From: Hyphomicrobium_B sp001006785
GTDB taxonomy: Bacteria > Pseudomonadota > Alphaproteobacteria > Rhizobiales > Hyphomicrobiaceae
Assembly (NCBI RefSeq): GCF_001006785.1
Contig: NZ_CDHO01000003.1
Location: forward strand, 1,612,001-1,676,000
Reading direction: 5' to 3'
DNA length: 64,000 nt
The notes under the pieces: generated by a model
What the model was told of the DNA's origin: nothing
Databases searched by the model: none
The model's input: the letters and a program-made list of their open reading frames with translations, nothing else
Part shown: positions 34,355-43,500 of the stretch, piece after piece
Position numbering within the stretch: the first letter of the stretch is position 1
How the letters are laid out: every line of letters starts with the position of its first letter
Made by a program: the position numbers and the translations under genes

Positions 34355-35146
34355 TTACTCGCCGTCCGGCTCTTTGCTGTCCTCGGGCTTGCTGTCGTCT
34401 TCGTCGGTCTCTTCTTCCGCCTTCGGAGACGTCATGCCCTTGAGCTTCGCAAAAACGCGCGCCTGTTCCTGCTCGGGAGTTTCCTCCGGAGCTTCCTCGG
34501 CGGCCTTCGGCGCCAGGATCTGAGCGGTCGTCGACGAGGCTGTCGTTTCCGACGCCGGCAGCAGCGTTCCGGCCTTGTCCTGATCGAGACCCGAATCCTT
34601 GCGATCGCGCTCGGTGCGCTTCGCCGCCTTCTTCACCTCGGCATCGAGGTCGATCTGCGAGCAAAGTCCGAGTGTCACCGGGTCCTGCGGCGTCAGCTGC
34701 GCCGAGTTCCAGTGCGTGCGGTCGCGGATCTGCGCGATGGTCGGCTTCGTCGTGCCGACGAGGCGCATGATCTGGCTATCTTTGAGTTCCGGGTGATTGC
34801 GAAGCAGCCAGAGCACGGCGTTCGGCCGGTCGTGGCGGCGCGAGACCGGCGTATAGCGCGGCCCCTTGCGGGTCTGCGGCAGCGGCGGCAGCTGAACCTT
34901 GCTCTCCGCAAGCTGCAGCTCGTGCGACGAATCTTTTTCCGCCTTCGCGATTTCATCGCGCGTCAGCTGACCGTTCGTGACGGGGTCCATGCCCTTGATG
35001 CCCTGGGCGACCTCGCCGTCGGCGATGCCTTTCACTTCCAGAGGATGCAGCCCGCAGAACTCGGCGATCTGGTCGAATGACAACGCCGTGTTCTCCACCA
35101 GCCAGACGGCGGTGGCTTTCGGCATCAGGGGGCGACGGTCGCTCAT
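34355..35146 (-). CDS. trcR: TrcR, cell-cycle transcriptional regulator (DUF1013)
   Basis: 263 residues. Two HTH-like regions are seen: PKATAVWLVENTALSFDQIAEF near the start (quoted in part) and PELKDSQIMRLVGTTKPTIAQI in the middle, with the fixed sequence RDRTHWNSAQLTPQDPV after it. The C-terminal 80 residues are acidic and low-complexity. DUF1013 proteins are essential in several Alphaproteobacteria, and TrcR has been linked to cell-cycle transcription and to RNA polymerase. The ATG follows AGAGGA. It is convergent with the SulP gene, leaving only 8 bp between the stops. Confidence 0.9.
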   Translation of the reverse strand: MSDRRPLMPKATAVWLVENTALSFDQIAEFCGLHPLEVKGIADGEVAQGIKGMDPVTNGQLTRDEIAKAEKDSSHELQLAESKVQLPPLPQTRKGPRYTPVSRRHDRPNAVLWLLRNHPELKDSQIMRLVGTTKPTIAQIRDRTHWNSAQLTPQDPVTLGLCSQIDLDAEVKKAAKRTERDRKDSGLDQDKAGTLLPASETTASSTTAQILAPKAAEEAPEETPEQEQARVFAKLKGMTSPKAEEETDEDDSKPEDSKEPDGE

Positions 35147-35398
35147 GGATAATCCTCTTTCGGTCCCCCGCGCGTCCGCGAGAGCCAGTGCAAAGGTAAA
35201 TTGAAGGGAATAGCGGCTTATAACGCTTTCGCGCCATCCGACGCAAGGCTGGAATGGTTTCCACCATGCAAGAACGCCGCAGCCTCAAGAGCGGTCATAG
35301 AGTTGCGGCAAGCGTTTATGAAGCGTTAGTGTCGCGCGGCGGGTTTGGGGCGACATTAGGGCGGCCTACGGCCTGGTAAATGCAACGAGGACAATGGG

Positions 35399-35836
35399 AT
35401 GCTCGCGACAGCCGGTCGAACCAAATATTTCGAGGACTTGGAGGTCGGTCAGGAAGCCTCGATGTCGCGGATCGTCACCGAGGCGGATATCGTCGCCTAC
35501 GCGGCGCTGTCGGGTGACTACAACCCGGTGCACCTCGACGCAGATTATGCGTCAGGAACGATCTTCAAGGAACGCATCGCGCACGGCATCTTGTCGGCGG
35601 GCTACATCTCCGCTCTGTTCGGCATGAAACTGCCAGGCCCTGGCGCGATCTACGTATCGCAGTCCCTGTTCTTCAAAGGCCCGGTGAAGATCGACGATCG
35701 CGTCGAGTCACTCGTTCGCATTATCGAGTTGATCCCCGACAAGAAGCGGGCGCGGTTCGATTGTGTCTGTACGGTCGCGGGCAAACCGGTCCTCACCGGT
35801 GAAGCCGTCCTGATGGTTCCCTCGCGTCCGAGGTGA
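35399..35836 (+). CDS. MaoC-family (R)-specific enoyl-CoA hydratase-like dehydratase
   Basis: 145 residues with a single hot-dog fold. The hydratase 2 motif SGDYNPVHLDADYA (about 39-52), with catalytic Asp and His, and the next strand RIAHGILSAG are present. It hydrates trans-2-enoyl-CoA to (R)-3-hydroxyacyl-CoA or acts on a related substrate. GAGGA precedes the ATG. The gene lies 59 bp before ribF on the same strand. Confidence 0.88.
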   Translation: MLATAGRTKYFEDLEVGQEASMSRIVTEADIVAYAALSGDYNPVHLDADYASGTIFKERIAHGILSAGYISALFGMKLPGPGAIYVSQSLFFKGPVKIDDRVESLVRIIELIPDKKRARFDCVCTVAGKPVLTGEAVLMVPSRPR

Positions 35837-35895
35837 GAGCAGGTTAGGCTCGAAGGTTCTTCAGGCAGCATCGGGATTGAAGGAACGCGCGGTGC

Positions 35896-36822
35896 ATGCA
35901 CGTCATTCACGGCCATAAGCATGTGCCGCCGGAACATCGCGGCGCGTCGATCGCGATCGGCAACTTCGACGGTGTTCATCGCGGCCATCGCGCGCTGATC
36001 CGCGAGGCAAAGGCCAAGGCGCGGGAGAAGGGCACGGCATCGGCGGCGATGGTTTTCGAACCGCATCCGCGCGAGTTCTTCCAGCCGAACGAAGTACAGT
36101 TCCGGCTGACGACTCTCAACCGCAAGCTCGAGATTTTTGAAAAGCTCGGCCTCGATCTGGTGTTCGTCGAGCCTTTCGATGCCGATTTGGCAGCGCTTCC
36201 CGGCGAAGCCTTTATCGAGCGCGTGCTTGTTGCCGGCCTCGGCGCGGCACACGTCGTCATCGGATACGATTTTTATTTCGGCCACAAGCGCGGCGGCAAT
36301 CCGGAGCTGATGGTGAGGTCGGGCGAGGAGCTTGGCTTCGGCGTCACTGTCATGCCGCCGATTGCCGAAGACGGTGCGGTCTTTTCATCCTCGAGCGTTC
36401 GCCTGCATCTGGCGCAGGGCGACGTCAAAGGCGTGACGCACATGCTCGGCGAACCGTGGCGCGTTTCCGGCCGCGTCATCGGCGGCGCCAAGCGCGGCAC
36501 CGGCATGGGATATCCAACCGCCAACATTCCGATGCCGAAGGGCACGACGCTCGGCCACGGCATTTACGCCGTTCGCACGCATCTTGATGGCCAGACGTAC
36601 GACGCAGCGGCGTATCTCGGAACGCGCCCGACGTTCGACGACGGTCATCCGGTGCTGGAGGTGTTCTTGTTCGACTTCAACGGCGACATCTACGGCCGCG
36701 AGATCGAAGTCGAGTTCATCGACTTCATCCGGAGCGATCGCCGGTTTCGCTCGGCCGAGGAACTGGTCGTGCAGATGGAAGCCGATATTGCGCAGGCGAA
36801 AGCGGTGTTGTCGGCCAACTGA
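35896..36822 (+). CDS. ribF: Bifunctional riboflavin kinase / FAD synthetase
   Basis: 308 residues. The N-terminal FAD synthetase domain (about 15-180) has the nucleotidyltransferase motif GNFDGVHRGHRAL, and the C-terminal flavokinase domain (about 185-305) has GTGMGYPTANI and NPTFDDG-like GTRPTFDDG. It makes FMN and FAD from riboflavin. AAGGA precedes the ATG. It starts the ribF-ileS-lspA block that is conserved in this class. Confidence 0.95.
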   Translation: MHVIHGHKHVPPEHRGASIAIGNFDGVHRGHRALIREAKAKAREKGTASAAMVFEPHPREFFQPNEVQFRLTTLNRKLEIFEKLGLDLVFVEPFDADLAALPGEAFIERVLVAGLGAAHVVIGYDFYFGHKRGGNPELMVRSGEELGFGVTVMPPIAEDGAVFSSSSVRLHLAQGDVKGVTHMLGEPWRVSGRVIGGAKRGTGMGYPTANIPMPKGTTLGHGIYAVRTHLDGQTYDAAAYLGTRPTFDDGHPVLEVFLFDFNGDIYGREIEVEFIDFIRSDRRFRSAEELVVQMEADIAQAKAVLSAN

Positions 36823-36847
36823 GCCCGCCCGCCTGCGTGTGCTTACG

Positions 36848-36958
36848 TTAAGCTTGGTTGCGTTCGCGCTTGGCGATCTTCGCGGCGCGCTTTGCTGCGT
36901 TCTTGGCCTTGCGCTGCCGGGCCTGGATCTGGCGGCGGCGGGAATCTGTCATCTGCAT
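36848..36958 (-). CDS. Small basic protein (36 aa), unrecognised
   Basis: A short frame from ATG 36958, behind GGAG eight bases upstream. The product begins MQMTDSRRRQIQARQRKAKN and continues with AAKRAAK repeats; about a third of it is Arg or Lys and it is predicted fully helical. It lies between ribF and ileS on the opposite strand. A very basic small protein of this type may bind nucleic acid or ribosomes, but no function can be given. The clear ribosome site and length make it a credible gene. Confidence 0.6.
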   Translation of the reverse strand: MQMTDSRRRQIQARQRKAKNAAKRAAKIAKRERNQA

Positions 36959-37157
36959 GGGAAATCTCCGTTGTTCGCCCCGCGTCTAGCATAAAAGGGC
37001 GGCTGATAAAGACGAAAAATCCGCTTCCCGCGGACCGCGCCGGTTTGTCCTGCCGAAACGGCGCTCCGCCGGTGTGGCAAAGGCTCCCCATGCCGCTTTG
37101 CTAAGGCGCGGCGCAGTTGCTAGAACGCGCGCTGATTTTGAACGAAAGATTCATCCG

Positions 37158-40100
37158 ATGTCGAAAGACCAGAAGGCCGCCGCCAAGCCGGGTGCCGCCA
37201 AATCGGGCGCTGCGAGCGGTACAGCCGCCGAAGCCACGGGCCGCGACTGGAGCAAGACGCTATTTCTGCCCCAGACCGACTTTCCCATGCGCGCCGGATT
37301 GCCCGAGCTCGAGCCGAAGCTCCTGAAGCGCTGGGCCGACATCGGACTTTACGAAAAGCTGCGTGCGGAATCGAAAGGCCGCGTGAAATTCACGCTGCAC
37401 GACGGCCCGCCTTACGCGAACGGCAACATCCACATCGGGCACGCGCTGAACAAGATCCTGAAGGACCTTGTCGTCAAATCGCAGCAGATGCTCGGCCACG
37501 ATTCCAACTACGTGCCCGGCTGGGACTGCCACGGCCTGCCGATCGAATGGAAGATCGAGGAGCAGTATCGCGCCAAGGGCAAGGAGAAGCCGAACTTCCT
37601 CGATCCGGTCGCGATCAACGCCTTCCGTGACGAATGCCGCAAGTTCGCCGCGCACTGGCTCGACGTGCAGCGCGAGGAATTCAAACGTCTCGGCGTCGTC
37701 GGCGATTGGGCGCATCCCTATTCGACGATGGCCTACAACGCCGAAGCGATCATCGCGCGCGAGGTGATGAAGTTCGCGGAAAGCGGCTTGCTCTATCGCG
37801 GGTCGAAGCCGGTGATGTGGAGCGTCGTCGAAAAAACGGCGCTCGCCGAGGCCGAGGTCGAATATCAGGACCACCAGTCCGACATGATCTGGGTGAAGTT
37901 TCCTGTGAAGCCTCTGTCTCCGAACGAGGAGCCGGCCACGAAAGATATCCCGCCGGAACTGCACCCTGAATTGACGCCGGAAAACTTGGAGGGCGCATCG
38001 GTCGTTATCTGGACGACGACTCCGTGGACGATGCCGGGCAACCGCGCCATCAGCTTTTCGTCACGCATCGCGTACGGTTTGTATGAAGTCACGGCCGCGC
38101 CAGAAAACAATTGGGCGAAGGTTGGCGATCGCTACATCCTCGCCGACAAGCTCGCCGCCGACGTGATGAAAGCCGCGAAGGTCGAAGCCTACGAGAAGCG
38201 CTGGAGCGTCAACGCGTTCGAGCTTCGTCACCTCGTCTGTGAGCACCCACTCGCATCGCTCGGCTACACCTTCGACGTTCCGCTGCTTGACGGCGATCAC
38301 GTCACCGACGACACCGGCACGGGCTTCGTGCATACCGCGCCCGGTCACGGCGCCGACGACTACAACATCTGGACAAAAAATCAGAAGGCGCTGCGCGATC
38401 GCGGCATCGACACGGAAGTTCCCTTCACTGTCGACGCCGACGGCGTGCTGACGAAGTCCGCGCCGGGCTTCGAAGGCAAACGCGTGCTGAAGGAGAACGG
38501 CGACAAGGGCGACGCCAACGACGCGGTCATCAAGGCGCTGGCCGAAGCGGGCAACATCATCGCGCGCGGACGCCTGAAGCATCAGTACCCGCATTCGTGG
38601 CGCTCGAAGAAGCCGGTCATCTTCCGAAACACGCCGCAGTGGTTCATTTCGATGGACACTAAGTTGGCGCTCGGCGACTCCCCTGCGGGGAGCCGGCCGC
38701 CGAGCGCAGGGGATAATTCTCCGACGCTTCGCCACCTCGCGCTCGATGAAATCAAGCGCGTCGAATGGGTGCCGGCGGCGGGCGAGAACCGCATCACCGG
38801 CATGATCGAGAACCGCCCCGATTGGGTCGTCTCGCGCCAGCGCGCGTGGGGCGTGCCGATCACCGTTTTCCGCAATGTCGAAACGGATCAGGTCATCCCC
38901 GGTCCCGAGTTCGAGAAGTCGGACGAACTCGCCGCGCGCATCGAAAAAGCGTTCGCCGAAAAGGGCGCCGACGTCTGGTTCGAGGAAGGCGCGAAAGAGC
39001 GCTTCCTGAAAGGCCTCGTGCCCGACAAGGATCTGGCGAAGTGGGAACAGGTCAAGGACGTGCTCGACGTCTGGTTCGATTCAGGATCGACGCACGCCTT
39101 CACGCTCGAAGACCCGGTTGCGTTTCCGGGTTTCAAAGGTCTGCGCCGCAAGCGCGACGGCGGCCAGGATCGCGTCATGTATCTCGAAGGCTCGGACCAG
39201 CATCGCGGCTGGTTCCATTCCTCGCTGCTCGAGTCGTGCGGCACGCGCGGCGACGCTCCTTATGACGTCGTGCTGACGCACGGCTTCGTCCTCGACGAGA
39301 AGGGGCAGAAGATGTCGAAGTCCCTCGGCAACGTCGTCGCGCCGCAGGACGTGATCGCGAAGTCCGGCGCCGATATTCTCCGCCTTTGGGTTGCGGCCTC
39401 CGATTATTCCGACGATCTCCGCATCGGACCGGAAATCCTGAAGACGTTTTCGGAAACCTACCGCAAGCTGCGGAATACGCTGCGCTGGATGCTCGGCGCA
39501 CTTGCGCACTTCAAGCCAGGCGACGCGGTTGCGTTCAAGGACATGAAGCCGTTCGAACTCGAGCGTCTGATGCTGCATCGGCTTGCCGAACTCGACCACG
39601 ACGTTCGCAAAGCCTACGAGACCTACGACTATCGCAAGATCGTCGGCTTGCTCACGCAGTTCATGAACACGGAGCTTTCCGCGTTCTATTTCGATATCCG
39701 CAAGGACACGCTCTATTGCGAGCCGCCGTCGAGCCTGAAGCGCAAAGCCGCGCTGACGGTCATCGACAAGCTTTGCGATACGCTGCTCAAATGGCTGGCG
39801 CCGATCCTATCGTTCACGGCGGAGGAAGCGTGGCTGCAATATCGCCCGAACGGCGGCGAGAGCATCCACCTGCTGCCGTTCCCGAAAATCTCGCGCGAAT
39901 GGCGCGACGACAATCTCGCCGCCAAGTGGGATCGCGTGAAGGAAGTCCGCAGCGTCGTGACGGGAGCGCTCGAGATCGAACGCGCCAACAAGAAAATCGG
40001 TTCATCGCTCGAAGCGGCTCCCGAAGTCTACGTAACCGACGCCGATCTGATGTCGGGCCTCGAAGGCGTCGACATGGCGGAGGTGTGCATCACGTCGGAC

Positions 40101-40310
40101 ATTTCGATCTCGGATAAGGCTGCGCCTGCCGGAGCATTCACGTTGCCGAACGAGGAAGGAGTCGGCGTCGTCGTCAAACGCGCGGAAGGCAAGAAGTGCG
40201 CGCGTTCCTGGCGCATCACGAACGACGTCGGGTCCGACCCCGCCTATCCCGATCTCTCGGCCCGCGACGCCGCCGCAGTCCGCGAAATCGACGCCGAGGC
40301 CGTCGCGTGA
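37158..40310 (+). CDS. ileS: Isoleucyl-tRNA synthetase
   Basis: 1050 residues from ATG 37158, the start of the homologous reading; the frame is open upstream. Class I synthetase: HIGH in NGNIHIGHALNK, editing domain in the 230-430 region with TTTPWTMPGNRAI, the KMSKS loop in GQKMSKSLGN, and a C-terminal anticodon-binding domain. A short insert at about 504-521 (ALGDSPAGSRPPSAGDNS) is not seen in usual IleRS and is encoded by a nested palindrome. It is placed between the conserved WFISMD and GENRI stretches and is in frame. It is followed by a 450 bp gap before lspA. Confidence 0.96.
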   Translation: MSKDQKAAAKPGAAKSGAASGTAAEATGRDWSKTLFLPQTDFPMRAGLPELEPKLLKRWADIGLYEKLRAESKGRVKFTLHDGPPYANGNIHIGHALNKILKDLVVKSQQMLGHDSNYVPGWDCHGLPIEWKIEEQYRAKGKEKPNFLDPVAINAFRDECRKFAAHWLDVQREEFKRLGVVGDWAHPYSTMAYNAEAIIAREVMKFAESGLLYRGSKPVMWSVVEKTALAEAEVEYQDHQSDMIWVKFPVKPLSPNEEPATKDIPPELHPELTPENLEGASVVIWTTTPWTMPGNRAISFSSRIAYGLYEVTAAPENNWAKVGDRYILADKLAADVMKAAKVEAYEKRWSVNAFELRHLVCEHPLASLGYTFDVPLLDGDHVTDDTGTGFVHTAPGHGADDYNIWTKNQKALRDRGIDTEVPFTVDADGVLTKSAPGFEGKRVLKENGDKGDANDAVIKALAEAGNIIARGRLKHQYPHSWRSKKPVIFRNTPQWFISMDTKLALGDSPAGSRPPSAGDNSPTLRHLALDEIKRVEWVPAAGENRITGMIENRPDWVVSRQRAWGVPITVFRNVETDQVIPGPEFEKSDELAARIEKAFAEKGADVWFEEGAKERFLKGLVPDKDLAKWEQVKDVLDVWFDSGSTHAFTLEDPVAFPGFKGLRRKRDGGQDRVMYLEGSDQHRGWFHSSLLESCGTRGDAPYDVVLTHGFVLDEKGQKMSKSLGNVVAPQDVIAKSGADILRLWVAASDYSDDLRIGPEILKTFSETYRKLRNTLRWMLGALAHFKPGDAVAFKDMKPFELERLMLHRLAELDHDVRKAYETYDYRKIVGLLTQFMNTELSAFYFDIRKDTLYCEPPSSLKRKAALTVIDKLCDTLLKWLAPILSFTAEEAWLQYRPNGGESIHLLPFPKISREWRDDNLAAKWDRVKEVRSVVTGALEIERANKKIGSSLEAAPEVYVTDADLMSGLEGVDMAEVCITSDISISDKAAPAGAFTLPNEEGVGVVVKRAEGKKCARSWRITNDVGSDPAYPDLSARDAAAVREIDAEAVA
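38667..38713 (+). repeat. Nested palindromic element inside ileS
   Basis: Outer perfect arms GCGCTCGGCG (38667-38676) and CGCCGAGCGC (38698-38707); inside lies CTCCCC-TGC-GGGGAG (38678-38692); and a crossing repeat TCCCCTGCG (38679-38687) / CGCAGGGGA (38705-38713). It is read in frame. Such multiple dyads are not expected from coding sequence alone. Confidence 0.65.
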
Positions 40311-40337
40311 TGGCATCCGCCGTCACCTCAGCCCTGA

Positions 40338-40361
40338 CCTCTCCCCGCCAAGGGGAGGGGA
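40338..40361 (+). repeat. CCCCTCCCC-type palindromic repeat, copy in ileS-lspA gap
   Basis: CCTCTCCCC-GCCA-AGGGGAGGGG, a short hairpin of the same type as those at 22139 and 22230, without a long G-rich tail. Confidence 0.55.
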
Positions 40362-40372
40362 ATTGCCTCTGC

Positions 40373-40407
40373 GCTAGACCTCTCCCTTACCAAGGGAGTG
40401 CTCTAGC
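40373..40407. repeat. Palindrome with GCTAGA/TCTAGC ends
   Basis: Outer arms GCTAGA (40373-40378) / TCTAGC (40402-40407) and inner CTCCCTT (40382-40388) / AAGGGAG (40392-40398). The repeat is symmetric and stands next to the preceding one. Confidence 0.6.
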
Positions 40408-40560
40408 AAATCGCCCGAATTTTCGGCGCTCGCGGGCCCATGCTTTTCCCATCGCGCCCACGGGCTCGCTCCGACGGAACAATCATCGCGGTGCGGCGGC
40501 GCTCATGCGGTTGAAGCGAACGCAATCGGCCGCAACGCAATCATCGAAATCCACCACGTC

Positions 40561-40600
40561 TCTCCTCCCCCTCGCGGGGAGGGGTCGGGGGTGGGAGGAT
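40561..40600 (+). repeat. CCCCTCCCC-type palindromic repeat, full copy
   Basis: TCCTCCCC-CTCG-CGGGGAGGGG followed by TCGGGGGTGGGAG. It matches the copy at 22230-22282 closely in hairpin, tail and orientation. Confidence 0.7.
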
Positions 40601-40761
40601 CGCACGACGCGTGATCGCGCGCTTTATCGCCATCGTCAGTCGGGCATATTCCGGACTCTGCCATTCTCCCGGCGTGAAATCAGCTTAGCCCGTCGCGTCG
40701 CGCTCAAAATCTCCGCGAGCGTGCGACGGCAAACCAATGTCGAGCCATCAGGAGCAGCATC

Positions 40762-41286
40762 ATGAACGTCGAGCCTGTTCCGCAGGTGCAACGTCCGAAC
40801 AGCTTTATCTGGGGCCGCACCGCGCCGCTGGCGCTCACCATCATCGCCGCGATCGTCGCCGTCGACCAGCTTCACAAGTGGTGGATGCTGTCCGTCTACG
40901 ACATCGCCAATAAAGGCCGTGTGCAGATCTTTCCGTTCTTCGACATCACGTATGTCAAGAACATCGGCATCAGCTATTCGCTGTTCAATCAGGAAAGCCC
41001 GGTCGGCCAGTATTTGTTGACAGGGTTCGCGCTCTTCGCGAGCACATGTCTCTGGCTTTGGCTCAATCGCTCCGGCGCCAGCCGGCTGATGTCGATCGGA
41101 CTCGGACTGATCATCGGAGGCGCGGTCGGGAATGCCATCGACCGCCTGCGTCTTGGCGGTGTCGCCGACTTCTTCTCGCTCCACGCCTATGGCTACTACT
41201 GGTACGTCTTCAACATCGCTGACGTGGCCATCGTTGCTGGCGTTCTGGTCCTGTTGTATGAGTCCTTCTGGGGCGAGTCGCATTAG
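40762..41286 (+). CDS. lspA: Lipoprotein signal peptidase (signal peptidase II)
   Basis: 174 residues, four transmembrane segments, inner membrane aspartyl protease that removes signal peptides from diacylated prolipoproteins. The catalytic Asp residues lie in the usual contexts: GNAIDRLRLGGVADFF and FNIADVAIVAG. GGAG precedes the ATG. The next gene encodes a lipoprotein with a lipobox, a likely substrate. Confidence 0.94.
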   Translation: MNVEPVPQVQRPNSFIWGRTAPLALTIIAAIVAVDQLHKWWMLSVYDIANKGRVQIFPFFDITYVKNIGISYSLFNQESPVGQYLLTGFALFASTCLWLWLNRSGASRLMSIGLGLIIGGAVGNAIDRLRLGGVADFFSLHAYGYYWYVFNIADVAIVAGVLVLLYESFWGESH

Positions 41287-41352
41287 CGCCGCAAATATCG
41301 TGATACTGCCGCAAGTTCGGGCGTAGCGGCCGCTGGGGTTACGGGGATCTGT

Positions 41353-41826
41353 ATGCCTTTGAAATCATACGCAAAAGCATTGCTGCTTGCGCCTCTTGGT
41401 GTGGCTGTGCTTGCGGTTTCGGGTTGCGGATTCGACGGCGTCCAACTCAACGGCAAGATCTTCGACGCCGTCGGCCTCAACGATACCTCCGCGCCGAAAG
41501 AGCCCAAGCTGGCCGCTCGTCAGCCGCTCGTGGTGCCGCCGGGTCTCGAAGCGCTCCCGCCGCCAGGAAGCGGTAAGCCCAATCAGCCGGAGTTGGCGGT
41601 CCAGGACGTTGACGCCAAGAAAGGCGTCTCGAAGGCCGAACTTCAGAGGCAGCAGGAAGCCTACTGCAAGGTCAACTACGAAGACGCGAAAGCACGCGGC
41701 GATGCGACAGCCGATTCGGCGTCGGGCCCACTGGGATCATGCCACCCGTCCATCTTGACCGGCGTCAAGAAGTGGATGGCATCGGGCAGTAGCGACGAAG
41801 GCGACGACGATACGCAGACGCAGTAA
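41353..41826 (+). CDS. Lipoprotein, DUF3035-like (BamF-like) candidate
   Basis: 157 residues. Signal peptide with lipobox VSGC (Cys27), so it is lipid-anchored, presumably in the outer membrane. After it comes a stretch with PLVVPPGLEALPPP, similar to the xPLVxPPxLxLPPP signature seen in DUF3035/BamF proteins; this family usually lies between lspA and M16 peptidases in Alphaproteobacteria, as here. The C-terminal half is charged and lacks a known domain. Two cysteines (about 104 and 129) may form a disulfide. The DUF3035 link is suggested by motif and position, not proven. Confidence 0.75.
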   Translation: MPLKSYAKALLLAPLGVAVLAVSGCGFDGVQLNGKIFDAVGLNDTSAPKEPKLAARQPLVVPPGLEALPPPGSGKPNQPELAVQDVDAKKGVSKAELQRQQEAYCKVNYEDAKARGDATADSASGPLGSCHPSILTGVKKWMASGSSDEGDDDTQTQ

Positions 41827-42080
41827 TCGTCGCGCCGCGATCAAAAGTTATTGGCGAATATAACGCCTGAAACACCTGCATCTTGCTCACGTCAGATGAA
41901 CGCCTTGTCATTTGACTTTTAGACTGCCGAACCCGCTCATGGGCGCGGCTTCGCGGACCGTCGTTTCACTCACCGGAATGCACGGCGCGAAAAAATAGTC
42001 CCCGCATATGGGGACGCCGCTATCATCCGAAAAAGGTAGGCAACCCGCATGCTGTTGCGTACCGTCGAAGGACCCACGAT

Positions 42081-43496
42081 ATGCGTCTTGTGACGTTCCC
42101 CCGGTTCCGCTTCTTAACCATTTTGGCGCTCTCCATGCTCGCATTGACACCTGAAGCCTACGCCGTCGACACCGCCACTCGCGCGACCGAGTTCAAGCTC
42201 GCGAACGGTATGGATGTCGTCGTCATTCCCGACCATCGTTCGCCGGTCGTGACGCATATGGTCTGGTACCGCGTCGGCGCCGCCGATGAAGTGCGCGGTA
42301 AATCGGGCATCGCGCATTTTCTCGAGCATCTGATGTTCAAGTCGACCGGTAAAATTCCGGTCGGCGAGTTCTCGAAAATCGTGAGTCGTCTCGGCGGTCA
42401 GGACAACGCCTTCACCGGCCACGACACGACGGCTTACTTTCAGCGTGTCGCCAAGGATCGCCTCGGCAAGATGATGGAGATGGAAGCCGACCGCATGGTC
42501 AACCTCCGTCTCGACGAAAAGGAAGTTCTGACCGAGCGCGACGTGATCCTCGAGGAGCGCCGCTCGCGCATCGACAACAATCCGTCCGCGCTGCTCGACG
42601 AGCAGATGAACGCCGCGCTGTATCTGAACGATCCCTACGGCACGCCGGTCATCGGCTGGTATCATGAGATGCAGAAGCTTTCGCGTCAGGACGCGCTGAC
42701 GTTCTACAAGCACTATTACGCGCCGAATAACGCCATCCTGATCGTGTCGGGCGACGTCACGCCGGACGAGGTCAAGACGCTGGCGGAAGCATCCTACGGC
42801 AAAATCCCGAACAATCCGGACGTCACGACCGTTCGTCATCGTCCGAGCGACCCGCCGCCGCTCGCGCCGCGCCGGCTCGAAATTAAAGATCCGCGCGCCG
42901 GCAACTATTCGCTGCAGCGCTATTATCTGACGCCAAGCTACGTGACCGCGAAGCCCGGCGAAGCCGAAGCTCTCGATCTACTGATGAAGATCACAGGTTC
43001 GGGCACGACCAGCCGCATCTATAAAAAGCTCGTCGTCGAGTCGAAGCTCGCGACCAGCGCCGGCGGCGACTATTCGGGCTCCAATCTCGATAGCGGCAAC
43101 ATCTCGCTCTACGCGGTCGCAGCCGACGGCGTGCCGCTGCCGAAAGTCGAAGCCGCGATCGACGACGTGCTCGCCGAAGTCGCCAAGAACGGCGTGACCG
43201 AAGCCGAGTTGGCACGCGCAAAGCGCAGCTATCTCGCGGACTACATTTACGAGAGCGACAACCAGGCGACGCTGGCGCGCCGCTACGGCTGGAACCTCGC
43301 GATCGGACGCACAGTTGCCGATGTCGAGAATTGGCCGGCCGCGATTTCCAAAGTAACCGCCGATGACATCAAAAAGGTTGCGGGCGAATACCTCGATCTC
43401 AAGGCTTCCGTGACGGGCTACCTGATCCCCGATCAAAGCGGCGTCGCGCAGGCGCAAGACGCCCCTCCGCCGTCTGCAAACAGCGAACTGAGGTGA
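42081..43496 (+). CDS. M16 family zinc metallopeptidase, catalytic-type
   Basis: 471 residues. Signal peptide (about 1-28), then the inverted zinc motif HFLEH in GIAHFLEHLMFKST, with the second glutamate downstream in EVLTERDVILEE. Two M16 domains follow. It is a periplasmic pitrilysin-type peptidase, encoded in pair with the next gene, which lacks the zinc motif; the two probably form a heterodimer as in mitochondrial processing peptidases. AAGGA precedes the ATG. Confidence 0.93.
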   Translation: MRLVTFPRFRFLTILALSMLALTPEAYAVDTATRATEFKLANGMDVVVIPDHRSPVVTHMVWYRVGAADEVRGKSGIAHFLEHLMFKSTGKIPVGEFSKIVSRLGGQDNAFTGHDTTAYFQRVAKDRLGKMMEMEADRMVNLRLDEKEVLTERDVILEERRSRIDNNPSALLDEQMNAALYLNDPYGTPVIGWYHEMQKLSRQDALTFYKHYYAPNNAILIVSGDVTPDEVKTLAEASYGKIPNNPDVTTVRHRPSDPPPLAPRRLEIKDPRAGNYSLQRYYLTPSYVTAKPGEAEALDLLMKITGSGTTSRIYKKLVVESKLATSAGGDYSGSNLDSGNISLYAVAADGVPLPKVEAAIDDVLAEVAKNGVTEAELARAKRSYLADYIYESDNQATLARRYGWNLAIGRTVADVENWPAAISKVTADDIKKVAGEYLDLKASVTGYLIPDQSGVAQAQDAPPPSANSELR

Positions 43497-43500
43497 TTTG

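Larger units (their letters stand above)
40311..40761. other. Gene-free region with three palindromic repeats
   Basis: No gene is supported between ileS and lspA. The region holds three GC-rich palindromes (annotated at 40338-40361, 40373-40407 and 40561-40600). The rest has no clear structure. The last 15 bp has the lspA ribosome site CAGGAG. Confidence 0.6.

Noticed and set aside
40420..40560. Possible small gene in the ileS-lspA gap
   Set aside because: No frame with start, ribosome site and plausible composition; only shadows of neighbouring genes and repeat sequence.
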